The notes beneath the pieces are model-generated. The model had not been told where the DNA came from and ran no database searches. It saw nothing but the letters and a program-made list of their open reading frames with translations. Shown here one piece after another: positions 56,998-64,000 of a stretch of 64,000 nucleotides of DNA. Source of the stretch: Priestia aryabhattai. Lineage in GTDB: Bacteria; Bacillota; Bacilli; Bacillales; Bacillaceae_H. How positions within the stretch are numbered: the stretch's first letter is position 1; every line of letters starts with the position of its first letter. The stretch is taken from NCBI RefSeq assembly GCF_023715685.1, contig NZ_JAMBOQ010000004.1, positions 1 through 64,000 on the forward strand, written 5' to 3'. The translations under genes were made by a program, and so were the position numbers.

Positions 56998-57894
56998 ATG
57001 AATCAAAAACAGCTCGATATTTTAGGGCATACACATCAGCTTTTTATGGAAAAAGGATACGTAGACACTTCGGTACAAGATATATTAGAAAGAAGCGGTA
57101 TTTCAAAAGGAACATTTTATAAATATTTCTCTTCTAAAAGCGAACTGCTTATCTCATTACTTTCGTCTCTGCAAGAATCACTTATTCTACAAAGAGAAAA
57201 AGTAGCCATTGAATATAAAGGGGATAATCAGAAGGTATTTGAAGAACAGATGATCTTTATGCTGAACTTTGCAGAGCAAAACAAAATTCCTGAAATTATT
57301 GAAAGTACACTCATTTTAAATGAAGTTAAAACATTTCATTATATAGAGGAGTTAAAAGCGGCAACATTCAACTGGATATATGAACGCTTTCAGCAGATTT
57401 TTCCATCTAATACTGCTCCTTATTTATTTGATGGAGCCGTGCTGCTAGAAGGAATGCTTAATAATATGTTTAAAATGAATAAAGCACTAAACTATCCATT
57501 ACCTATTGAACAAATTGTCCGTTATTGTATAAAGCGTACAGAGGAAATCGTAATCGAAGTAGCAGAACAAAAAGAACAATTATTTAATCCTTTCGTTTAC
57601 TCTGCGGTGTTTAATAAGAAAACGGAAAGTCATTTTTCGACTGATCTGACGCGTGTAACCGCGAAGTTAAAACGGGTGATTGAAAATAAACTAACAAACG
57701 AAGAGGAGCGGAAAAAAAGTCTAGAATTTGTTACGTTTATATCTGATGAATTACTGCAAAATGATACGGAGCCTCGCACATTTATTATTCAGAGCTCTCT
57801 TTTATCGCTAGAGAAAATCAATACTCTTGCACAGAGCAAAGAGCTAGAAGAATATAAGGAAGTCATAACTACTCTGACAAGACATGCTTCATAA
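56998..57894 (+). CDS. TetR-family regulator
   Basis: A 298-residue protein. The N-terminal helix-turn-helix is clear (FMEKGYVDTSVQDILERSGI; SKGTFYKYFSSKSELLISLL). The rest is helical ligand-binding sequence, with about 100 residues more than a normal TetR (about 190-200). The extra C-terminus (KKTESHFSTDLTRVTAKLKR and onward) looks like a second helical unit. AGAGGAG precedes the ATG. It is divergent from the CYP107-like gene, so it probably controls that P450, itself, or both. The inducer is unknown. Confidence 0.85.
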   Translation: MNQKQLDILGHTHQLFMEKGYVDTSVQDILERSGISKGTFYKYFSSKSELLISLLSSLQESLILQREKVAIEYKGDNQKVFEEQMIFMLNFAEQNKIPEIIESTLILNEVKTFHYIEELKAATFNWIYERFQQIFPSNTAPYLFDGAVLLEGMLNNMFKMNKALNYPLPIEQIVRYCIKRTEEIVIEVAEQKEQLFNPFVYSAVFNKKTESHFSTDLTRVTAKLKRVIENKLTNEEERKKSLEFVTFISDELLQNDTEPRTFIIQSSLLSLEKINTLAQSKELEEYKEVITTLTRHAS

Positions 57895-58162
57895 TTTAAA
57901 AAGCAGATAAGCTAAACTAACAGGCAAGGCTCTGCGTAGTCCATGAAAGAGCAGGTTGCCTATAACATATAAACAGCCAGTTGCCGTTATGATAGGTGAC
58001 TGGCTGCATGGGATGAAAAAGGTGAGGGTGGAAACAGGCATAATACTCTTGTTAAAACTGTTTAAATTCTTTCCTTTTGATAGAAAATCTATTAATCGAA
58101 AATAGCTGCTTCATTCTTAAAATCAAACGTGATATAGTTTACTAACCTTTGCGTTCACTTAA

Positions 58163-58498
58163 CTAACTTATAGGACTAACACTTAAGAAAGAATCAATAA
58201 CGATGGAAACAGCTCCTAAAGCAGGTGCATTTTTTCCTAACGAAGAAGGCAGTAGTTCACATTTATTTTCTAAATAAGAATGGACCCTAGAAGAAACTTC
58301 ATTTTTAATGGTATTTAAAACAATGGGATGAGATTCAATTATATGATTTCTCAAGATAACAGCCTCTACATCAAATGTATTGAGAATATTGGTTAATCCA
58401 ATGCCGATATAAAAGCCAAAGTTTTGAAGTGCATTTAACATTTCTACATCATTTTTATTGGCGCGTTCAACAATTTCTTTTCGAGAAATATAAAGCCT
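58163..58498 (-). pseudogene. xylR: 3' fragment of xylose repressor gene xylR
   Basis: The coding frame reads LYISRKEIVERANKNDVEML, then GFYIGIGLTNILNTFDVEAV, ILRNHIIESHPIVLNTIKNE and SSLGKNAPALGAVSIVIDSF. This is the C-terminal third of a ROK-family XylR, closely matching my memory of the B. megaterium protein down to its SFLSVSPIS-type end. Reading upstream, the frame hits a stop at about 58499-58501, just where quinol-oxidase sequence begins. The helix-turn-helix half is missing, so it cannot repress xylose genes. Confidence 0.78.
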
Positions 58499-58822
58499 TT
58501 AATTGGGTGGCTAATCGTAACTCTGCTTTTAGGTGTGTGCTTTGTTGGCCTTGAAATTCATGAATTTCAAACAATGGTTCATGAAGGAGCAACCATTTCT
58601 ACGAGCGCATTTTTTACAGCTTTCTATACGCTAGTTAGTACGCATGGGCTGCACGTTTCTATCGGAATCATTTGGATGATTTCAATTACAATTCAATTAA
58701 AACGATACGGAATTACCTCTGTAACAAAGCGAAAAGTCACGATTATCAGCTTATACTGGCATTTCCTTGATGTTGTTTGGATCTTCCTTTACACGGTCGT
58801 GTATTTAATGGGGGTGATGTAG
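58496..58822 (+). pseudogene. 5'-truncated cytochrome quinol oxidase subunit III
   Basis: The frame reads KPLIGWLIVTLLLGVCFVGL, EIHEFQTMVHEGATISTSAF, TLVSTHGLHVSIGIIWMIS and YWHFLDVVWIFLYTVVYL. These are the last three spans of a CyoC/QoxC (heme-copper oxidase subunit III); the N-terminal two spans are lost. Coding sequence begins abruptly at the xylR junction, with no ribosome binding site; the nearest in-frame start (GTG, 58535) would give 95 residues. The stop abuts the subunit IV ATG. Confidence 0.78.
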
Positions 58823-59119
58823 ATGGAGAACCATGGGTCGTTAAAAGCTTATACAATAGGATTTATTTTCTCGATTATCTTAACTGTTATTCCTTTGCTG
58901 CTGGTATTAAACCACGTACTTGCTAAAAATATATTGCTAGCTAGCATTCTAGGAATGGCCGTGCTTCAATTTTTCGTTCAATTGTTTTTCTTCATGCATA
59001 TTAAAGATGGAGAGAAGCCTCGTTATAATGTGATGGCTTTAATACTTGGAATTGTTTTTGTTATTACGATTGTAGCAGGATCTATTTGGATAATGACTTT
59101 TAACTCTCAAGTTCAATGA
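58823..59119 (+). CDS. Cytochrome quinol oxidase subunit IV
   Basis: A 98-residue protein with three spans (AYTIGFIFSIILTVIPLLLV; LLASILGMAVLQFFVQLFFF; ALILGIVFVITIVAGSIWI) and the family motif FFFMHIKDGEKP, as in CyoD/QoxD. It is intact and directly follows the truncated subunit III, but subunits I and II are absent from the window. It is therefore probably an orphan without a promoter. Confidence 0.82.
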   Translation: MENHGSLKAYTIGFIFSIILTVIPLLLVLNHVLAKNILLASILGMAVLQFFVQLFFFMHIKDGEKPRYNVMALILGIVFVITIVAGSIWIMTFNSQVQ

Positions 59120-59124
59120 AAATG

Positions 59125-59155
59125 GAGCCGTGTGTAGTGCACGGCTCTATTTTTA
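59125..59155 (+). terminator. Terminator after the quinol oxidase subunit IV gene
   Basis: GAGCCGTG TGTAGTG CACGGCTC followed by TATTTTT. Confidence 0.88.
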
Positions 59156-59170
59156 TTAACTTCTCTATAT

Positions 59171-59186
59171 TGTGATAAATATCACA
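59171..59186. promoter_or_regulatory. FNR/CRP-type box upstream of uspA-like gene
   Basis: TGTGATAAATATCACA is a perfect TGTGA-N6-TCACA palindrome. A -10-like TAGAAT lies at 59208-59213, which would place the box centre close to -41.5, the classical position for Fnr activation in low-oxygen growth. Confidence 0.7.
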
Positions 59187-59263
59187 TACTTTCGTTTGCA
59201 CCAGAAGTAGAATAAAAGTGTAGCCAGGAAAGTTCTTTATAAACGAAAGATAAAGGAGAGATT

Positions 59264-59758
59264 ATGATGAATATTTATCGTAATATACTCGTAGCAGTAG
59301 ACGGTTCTGTAGAAGCAGAGTGGGCATTCAAAAAAGCAGTTAACAGTGCGAAAAAAAATAACGCTCATTTGATACTTTGTCACGTTATCGACATACAGGT
59401 GCTAAGTCCATCACCTTATGCATTCTATACGGATACACGCTTTCAAGATGCAGAGAAATTTGCTGAAGAACTTTTAACCAACTATAGTAAGCTAGCGATA
59501 AAGGCTGGAGTAACGAAAGTCGAGACATTAATTGAACATGGCTCTCCTAAAACAAAAATATCTAAAAAAATTGCACCAGAAAAGCACGTTGATTTAATTG
59601 TATGCGGTGCAACTGGGTTAAACGCAGTAGAGCGCATCTTAATCGGAAGTGTATCTCAGCATATTTTACGCTATGCCAAATGTGATGTGTTAATCGTTCG
59701 CACCCCTAAAGAAGCTGAAGAGGAATTAAAGCCTTTGCAAGTGGAACTGACAGAGTAG
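59264..59758 (+). CDS. Universal stress protein (UspA family)
   Basis: A 164-residue cytoplasmic protein with the UspA fold. N-terminal NILVAVDGSVEAEWAFKKAV, then LIVCGATGLNAVERILIGSV with the ATP-binding G-2x-G-9x-G-S/T pattern, and SVSQHILRYAKCDVLIVRTP at the end. It may bind ATP and dimerise. AAAGGAG lies before two adjacent ATGs, and either could serve. The FNR-type palindrome upstream suggests induction under oxygen limitation. Confidence 0.87.
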   Translation: MMNIYRNILVAVDGSVEAEWAFKKAVNSAKKNNAHLILCHVIDIQVLSPSPYAFYTDTRFQDAEKFAEELLTNYSKLAIKAGVTKVETLIEHGSPKTKISKKIAPEKHVDLIVCGATGLNAVERILIGSVSQHILRYAKCDVLIVRTPKEAEEELKPLQVELTE

Positions 59759-60318
59759 CAGTCACAGAAGAGAAAGAAATGAAGCTTATTGTTCGCAGCA
59801 GAAATGTAAAGCCCTCACCATTTATCTAAAGAGGCTGGGACAAAAGTAGTTTAGTTGAAAGAAGATCCGAACGATGAATCGAGATTCTTGATGGAGAATC
59901 CAACTCGTTCGGATTTTTTCAGTGTGATGGTGAACATAGGTTTCATGTATATAGTTGCTTCTAGCTGTTGATTGGAGGGCAAGGGGAAGACTCCTGCGGG
60001 AAAAGCGGAATAGGTGAGACCCCACAGGAGCGTAAGCGACGAGGAGGCTCACCAGCCGCCCGCGGAAAGCGAAGCCTTGCACGGAAATCAACAGCGGTGT
60101 ACCAAGCGATCCATACTGGCTCATGTATCCAATTTGTTCGTCGTTAGATTGGATTGATGTAGTTATGTCTCAACCTCTTTTTTATGCGTAGTAATGGAAG
60201 GACGGTAATGATAGTAGAGCATATTAAACATGTTTACTGAAGAAGAAGACGGGAAGAACAAGGGTATAGAAAACTTTTCCTTAGTTGGTTAAGGTTGATT
60301 TATAAAGGAGTGACGAAT
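59759..60318. other. Intergenic region mostly filled by a Bacillus repeat
   Basis: The interval holds the repeat element at 59829-60183. It may also hold a weak sigma-B-like promoter (GTTTAC at 60232-60237, GGGAAG 13 bases later) before the SDR gene. No coding sequence is convincing. Confidence 0.45.
59829..60183. repeat. Bacillus dispersed intergenic repeat element
   Basis: About 355 bases with pairing ends AAAGAGGCTGGGACAAAA and TGTCTCAACCTCTTTTTT. A first inner hairpin is ATCCGAACGA/TCGTTCGGAT. A GC-rich core contains GACTCCTGCGGGAAAAGCGG and GAGGAGGCTCACCAGCCGCC, a sequence I know from many Bacillaceae intergenic regions. The ends form a terminator-like stem. It is non-coding and could be a MITE-like or structured RNA element. 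Confidence 0.7.
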
Positions 60319-61203
60319 ATGTCAAAATTAAATAATCCATTAACTCAATATTTCCATGAAAACTATCCAAAACAGTATCAAGAACCGCCTGGTGTACAGA
60401 AAGAAATGAACGTCATCCCAGACTGCGGGGAGAACAGTTACATAGGTGCAGGTAAATTAAAAGGCAGAAAAGCTCTTGTGACAGGTGGAGATTCAGGTAT
60501 CGGCCGAGCAGCAGCGATTGCTTACGCAAGAGAAGGCGCAGACGTTGCGCTTAATTACTTGCCACAAGAGCAAGCGGATGCAGAAGAAGTACAAAAGCTT
60601 ATCGAAGCAGAAGGAAGAAAAGCTGTGCTCATACCTGGTGATGTAGGCGAAGAATCTTTTTGCAAAGAGCTAGTAGAAAAAGCTTATAAAGAGTTAGATG
60701 GATTAGACGTTTTAGCGCTCGTAGCAGGTAAACAGCAGGCAGTAGAAGACCTTGCTGATTTAGAAACGGACCAACTGCGCAAAACCTTTGAAGTGAATGT
60801 GTTCTCTTTATATTGGACCGTAAAAGCAGCGCTGCCTTATTTACCAGCAGGTGCTTCTATTATCACAACAAGTTCTGTACAGGGCTATAGCCCAAGTCCT
60901 AATTTATTAGATTATGCAGCTACAAAGTTTGCTATTAACGGATTCACTCGCGGACTAGCCAAGCAATTAGCTCCAAAAGGTATTCGCGTCAACTCCGTTG
61001 CTCCAGGACCTATCTGGACGCCGCTGCAAATTTCTGGAGGGCAGCCAAGCGATGCTATTCCAGCCTTTGGACAAGATACACCTTTGCAGCGTGCTGGTCA
61101 GCCGGTAGAGCTAGCAAATGTATACGTATTTTTAGCTTCAACGGATGCAAGCTACGTAACAGCTCAAGTTTATGGCATTACAGGCGGAATAGAATTAGCT
61201 TAA
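60319..61203 (+). CDS. SDR-family general-stress-type oxidoreductase (YdaD/YhxD-like)
   Basis: A 294-residue short-chain dehydrogenase with an N-terminal extension ([20 protein letters not shown]). The cofactor motif is [20 protein letters not shown], the active-site Ser is in [18 protein letters not shown] with YxxxK as YAATK, and the end is [14 protein letters not shown]. It resembles B. subtilis YdaD and YhxD-type proteins, several of which are sigma-B stress proteins. I start at MSKLNNP after AAAGGAG. The substrate is unknown; a sigma-B-like promoter is only weakly visible. Confidence 0.82.
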   Translation: MSKLNNPLTQYFHENYPKQYQEPPGVQKEMNVIPDCGENSYIGAGKLKGRKALVTGGDSGIGRAAAIAYAREGADVALNYLPQEQADAEEVQKLIEAEGRKAVLIPGDVGEESFCKELVEKAYKELDGLDVLALVAGKQQAVEDLADLETDQLRKTFEVNVFSLYWTVKAALPYLPAGASIITTSSVQGYSPSPNLLDYAATKFAINGFTRGLAKQLAPKGIRVNSVAPGPIWTPLQISGGQPSDAIPAFGQDTPLQRAGQPVELANVYVFLASTDASYVTAQVYGITGGIELA

Positions 61204-61206
61204 CTC

Positions 61207-61245
61207 AAAAAAACACGTGCAGTTATGAACTGCACGTGTTTTTTT
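61207..61245. terminator. Bidirectional terminator, SDR gene / ctaA
   Basis: AAAAAAACACGTGCAGT / ACTGCACGTGTTTTTTT, a near-perfect symmetric hairpin between convergent genes. Confidence 0.93.
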
Positions 61246-61262
61246 GTAGAGTTATTTCTGTT

Positions 61263-62165
61263 TTATTGTCTTTTTCCTTTTAAAGTCTGTACACAAATGT
61301 AGCTAAGCGTAGCGAATAAAGCTGTAATGAATGCCGAGTGAGACAGTGTAGCAAAGACATTTAAGCGAGACATTACAACAAATATACCGCTAAATATTTG
61401 AGCAATGGTTAAAGCAACCGCAATGATGGACGCATAGTAAATATCACGGCGAGTTTCTTTATACTGTTTGATGGCAGACACCATGATCCAAATGATAAGA
61501 ACAAACAGCACAAGAGCAGCAAATCGGTGGGCAAAGTGAATGCCTGTTGTTCCTGAAAGCTTTGGAATAAGAGTATTGCCATAACAAGCAGGAAAGCTTG
61601 TACACGCTAAGCTTGCACCTTTGTGACGCACATATGCACCTAAATAAATATCGCAGTAAGTAAACAGAAGCGTAAACCATGCGAGCCATTTAAATTTGCC
61701 CGTGACCGCTCCTTTAATAAAATGGTCCGAACGGTCCTTTTGAATAACAAACATTGAAAGTAAAAATACACCGGTAAACGCAATAAGCGAAAGACCGAAA
61801 TGCAGTGCTAGCGCTTCAGCTGACTGAGGCCAGATAACTGCAGAAGCTCCGAGTAATGACTCGATAACGATAAATGCAATACTCATAATCGCTAAAATTT
61901 TCACTTCACGTTTTCTGCGATAACGAATCCAAGCCCAAATAGAAAATGCTAAAACAAGAAGACCTGCAAATGCGGTAATCAAACGATGCGTATATTCAAT
62001 CATTGTTGCTACTGCGTATTCGGGTATTAACTGCCCGTTACACAATGGCCACTCGTTTCCGCATCCTAATCCAGATCCTGTAGTTGTTACAAGGCTGCCG
62101 GCAATCATCAAAATAAACATGACAATCGTTGTAAATATAGCTGTTATTTTAAATAAATTTCTCAT
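61263..62165 (-). CDS. ctaA: Heme A synthase
   Basis: A 300-residue, eight-span membrane enzyme that oxidises the heme O methyl group to make heme A for aa3/caa3 oxidases. Visible are the Cys pair in GLGCGNEWPLCNGQLIPE, the heme-ligand region EYTHRLITAFAGLLVLAF, a second His in LALHFGLSLIAFTG, the second Cys pair in LACTSFPACYG, and HFAHRFAALVLF. In B. subtilis ctaA is divergent from ctaB; here the divergent neighbour is an unrelated flavoprotein. AGGGAG lies before the ATG. Confidence 0.92.
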   Translation of the reverse strand: MRNLFKITAIFTTIVMFILMIAGSLVTTTGSGLGCGNEWPLCNGQLIPEYAVATMIEYTHRLITAFAGLLVLAFSIWAWIRYRRKREVKILAIMSIAFIVIESLLGASAVIWPQSAEALALHFGLSLIAFTGVFLLSMFVIQKDRSDHFIKGAVTGKFKWLAWFTLLFTYCDIYLGAYVRHKGASLACTSFPACYGNTLIPKLSGTTGIHFAHRFAALVLFVLIIWIMVSAIKQYKETRRDIYYASIIAVALTIAQIFSGIFVVMSRLNVFATLSHSAFITALFATLSYICVQTLKGKRQ

Positions 62166-62554
62166 ACGTTGACTCCCTTTGCTGAGTTACTAATTATGAC
62201 TATAGATTTGATGAATACGATAGTCAAGTAGTAGAGCGTAATTAACAAATAACTGTCACAAACTTACACACGCTCTCCTTAAGATTGATGTCAGAAAAGC
62301 TTTCTTCATTAAACTTTGAAAGGGCTTTTTCATTTTAAACGATGTAAATATGGTTCCATACATAAGATGTAAAAAAATTATATTAGTGATTTTACACAAT
62401 TCGTAAAAAAAACTTTAGAGAGAATGGAGATACAATCATATTCCAAAAGTGATAATATAAATATAAATCAAACGATGTTACAAAACCTATCATTTTATGT
62501 GAGATATAAAAAACTTTTTATCACGGAGAAACTTTATTGAAAGGAGAGATAACG
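62166..62554. other. Divergent intergenic region
   Basis: It holds promoters for ctaA (minus) and the flavoprotein (plus). AT-rich direct runs at 62340-62520 show no recognisable riboswitch or operator. A short hairpin AAAGCTTTC ... GAAAGGGCTTTTT lies at about 62297-62334. Confidence 0.35.
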
Positions 62555-63991
62555 ATGAGCTTAGAAGCTTTAAATAAAAGAGTAGAAACCGATCTTTCTT
62601 ACCTTTCCTTTAGGAAACCAACAGAAGTACAGCCAATCATTCCTAGGAATGAACACGTATATGATGTAATCATTATTGGAGGAGGTCAAAGCGGTTTAGG
62701 AACGGCCTTTGGTTTGCTGCGAGAACGCGTGTCAAATATTCTTGTTATTGACGAAAACCGTTCGGGTTTAGAAGGTCCGTGGGAAACATATGCACGAATG
62801 ATCACCCTGAGAACGCCCAAAAACTTAACATCTATCGATTTAGGTATGCCTTCGCTTACGTTTCAAGCGTGGTGGGAAGCACAATTTGGCTCAGAAGGCT
62901 GGGAAGCTCTTGACAAAATCCCAAGAGGAGAGTGGATGAATTATTTGCGCTGGTATCGGAATATTCTTAACCTTCCTGTGGCAAATGAAATAAAATTAAC
63001 GTTAATTGAGCCTACAGAAACAGGTATTCATCGCTTGCATATTAAAGGAAATGGAGCTGCGTGTCCTACACTGATGGCACGTAAAGTTATACTAGCTACA
63101 GGAATTCAAGGAGGAGGAGAGTGGCATGTCCCGCCTATGATTTCTGAAAAATTGCCGCCTCACCTTTATTCTCACACTTCACAAACCATTGATTTTACTA
63201 CGTTAAAAAACAAAAAAGTAGCTGTTTTAGGAGGAGGAGCTTCCGCGTTTGATAACGCCAACTATGCGCTTTCCGAAGGGGTTGCTGAAGCTCATGTATT
63301 TGTTCGACGAAAAGAACTTCCGCGTATTAATCCAATCAGACAAATGGAAACTTCAGGAATGATTGAACGTTTCCATGCTCTATCAGATGATGAAAAATAT
63401 GAAGTGATGGCTCATTTTTTCGAATACAATCAGCCGCCTACTAATGATACATTCGGACGCGCTTCCTCATGGCCAGGCTTTCATTTGCACGTACATGCCC
63501 CATGGCTCGATGTCGAGGAAAAGCAGGACAAAGCAGTTGTAACAACTCCTCAGGGAACGTTTGCGTTTGACTATTTAATTATTAGCACAGGGCTTCTAAC
63601 AGATCCGGCTCTGCGTCCAGAATTACGACTTGTTGAAAGACACATCGCCCGCTGGAGCGATCATTACAAAGCACCACATGAAATCGCCAACCTAGTATTA
63701 GATGCCCATCCTTACCTTAGTAACGGCTTTGCTTTTTTAAATCGCGATAAAGAAGGTCAAAAAATGGTATATGGTCTTTTTGCTTTTAATTATTCCGCTT
63801 TAATTAGCTGTGGAATTTCTGCTTCCGCTCTTTCAGGTCTAAAATATGCGATACCGAAGCTCGTATCAGAAGTCGCCAATCAGCTTTTTATTGATAACCG
63901 CCATGAGAATTTAACCAATTTCTTTGACTATGATGAGCCTGAATTTGTTGGCAACTGGTCAAAGGACGATAATCAAGTGAAAACAATATAA
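62555..63991 (+). CDS. FAD/NAD(P)-binding flavin monooxygenase-like oxidoreductase
   Basis: A 478-residue flavoprotein. The FAD-binding motif DVIIIGGGQSGLGTAFGLLR is near residue 30, and the NAD(P) motif VAVLGGGASAFDNANYAL near residue 225. RTPKNLTSIDLGMPSLTFQAW and the two Rossmann folds match the group-B flavin monooxygenase / SidA-like superfamily. I start at MSLEALNK after AAAGGAG, six codons into the open frame. The stop lies nine bases before the window end. The substrate is unknown. Confidence 0.75.
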   Translation: MSLEALNKRVETDLSYLSFRKPTEVQPIIPRNEHVYDVIIIGGGQSGLGTAFGLLRERVSNILVIDENRSGLEGPWETYARMITLRTPKNLTSIDLGMPSLTFQAWWEAQFGSEGWEALDKIPRGEWMNYLRWYRNILNLPVANEIKLTLIEPTETGIHRLHIKGNGAACPTLMARKVILATGIQGGGEWHVPPMISEKLPPHLYSHTSQTIDFTTLKNKKVAVLGGGASAFDNANYALSEGVAEAHVFVRRKELPRINPIRQMETSGMIERFHALSDDEKYEVMAHFFEYNQPPTNDTFGRASSWPGFHLHVHAPWLDVEEKQDKAVVTTPQGTFAFDYLIISTGLLTDPALRPELRLVERHIARWSDHYKAPHEIANLVLDAHPYLSNGFAFLNRDKEGQKMVYGLFAFNYSALISCGISASALSGLKYAIPKLVSEVANQLFIDNRHENLTNFFDYDEPEFVGNWSKDDNQVKTI

Positions 63992-64000
63992 CAAAAACAT

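Noticed and set aside
59822..60124. A 100-codon minus-strand frame (MSQYGSLGTPLLISVQGFAF and onward)
   Set aside because: It lies within the dispersed intergenic repeat; such frames are often mis-annotated in Bacillus genomes.
60232..60256. Sigma-B promoter before the SDR gene
   Set aside because: GTTTAC and GGGAAG have acceptable spacing, but the -10 is imperfect; kept only as a remark.

Overview
The window is low-GC, Bacillus-type DNA with strong AGGAGG ribosome binding sites and frequent GTG and TTG starts. It most likely comes from Priestia (Bacillus) megaterium. The best marker is the cytochrome P450 at 54172-55404, which I recognise as CYP106A1, a steroid/terpenoid hydroxylase of that species. 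A xylR 3' fragment and the Bacillus-type rph, ctaA and Spo0E-like genes agree with this. The DNA looks chromosomal. No rRNA, tRNA, CRISPR array or complete transposon was seen.

Left part (1-10.6 kb). A group II intron 3' end is joined to a truncated UvrX-type Y-family polymerase, a mobile-element scar. Then come a minus-strand aspartate uptake and deamination pair (gltP-like, aspA), a frataxin-like protein (fra/ydhG), an AlkD-like DNA glycosylase, an aldo-keto reductase divergent from an AraC regulator, a SUKH-family protein and a small membrane protein.

10.6-31 kb. A rifamycin phosphotransferase (rph) is followed by a class-I amidotransferase-like hydrolase divergent from a complete five-gene oligopeptide ABC transporter. 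After a secreted protein and YbaK comes a regulatory unit: a sensor kinase with a fused periplasmic binding domain, a sigma-54 activator, a textbook -24/-12 promoter, a TAXI-type binding protein and an alpha-ketoglutarate-type MFS permease. A PHB-depolymerase-like esterase follows, then several small genes missed by size cut-offs, including a Spo0E-like phosphatase.

31-40.2 kb. Central metabolism and housekeeping: gapN, transaldolase, galM, a DinB-family protein, a CBS protein and an unusual protein with Myb/SANT-like repeats. Two paralogous small membrane proteins lie 8.5 kb apart.

40.6-54.1 kb. A hexuronate/aldonate catabolic island: kdgK, an Ldh_2 dehydrogenase, a zinc dehydrogenase, kdgA, uxuA, uxuB, a LacI regulator, an ExuT-like transporter, an AraC regulator, uxaA, a second zinc dehydrogenase and uxaB. 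Together they give two parallel routes to 2-keto-3-deoxygluconate and then to pyruvate plus glyceraldehyde-3-phosphate. No uronate isomerase (uxaC) is present. Each arm has its own zinc dehydrogenase, which suggests aldonates (L-gulonate and L-galactonate) as feed. A palindromic operator occurs once before the transporter and three times in tandem before kdgK; cre-like sites lie beside both and before uxaA.

54.1-64 kb. Two P450s and a TetR regulator, separated by a perfect 23-bp inverted repeat. Next is a rearrangement junction joining the 3' ends of xylR and a quinol oxidase subunit III gene (subunit IV intact). Then come a universal stress gene with an FNR-type site, a Bacillus intergenic repeat, an SDR oxidoreductase, heme A synthase (ctaA) and a flavin monooxygenase-like protein that ends just inside the window.
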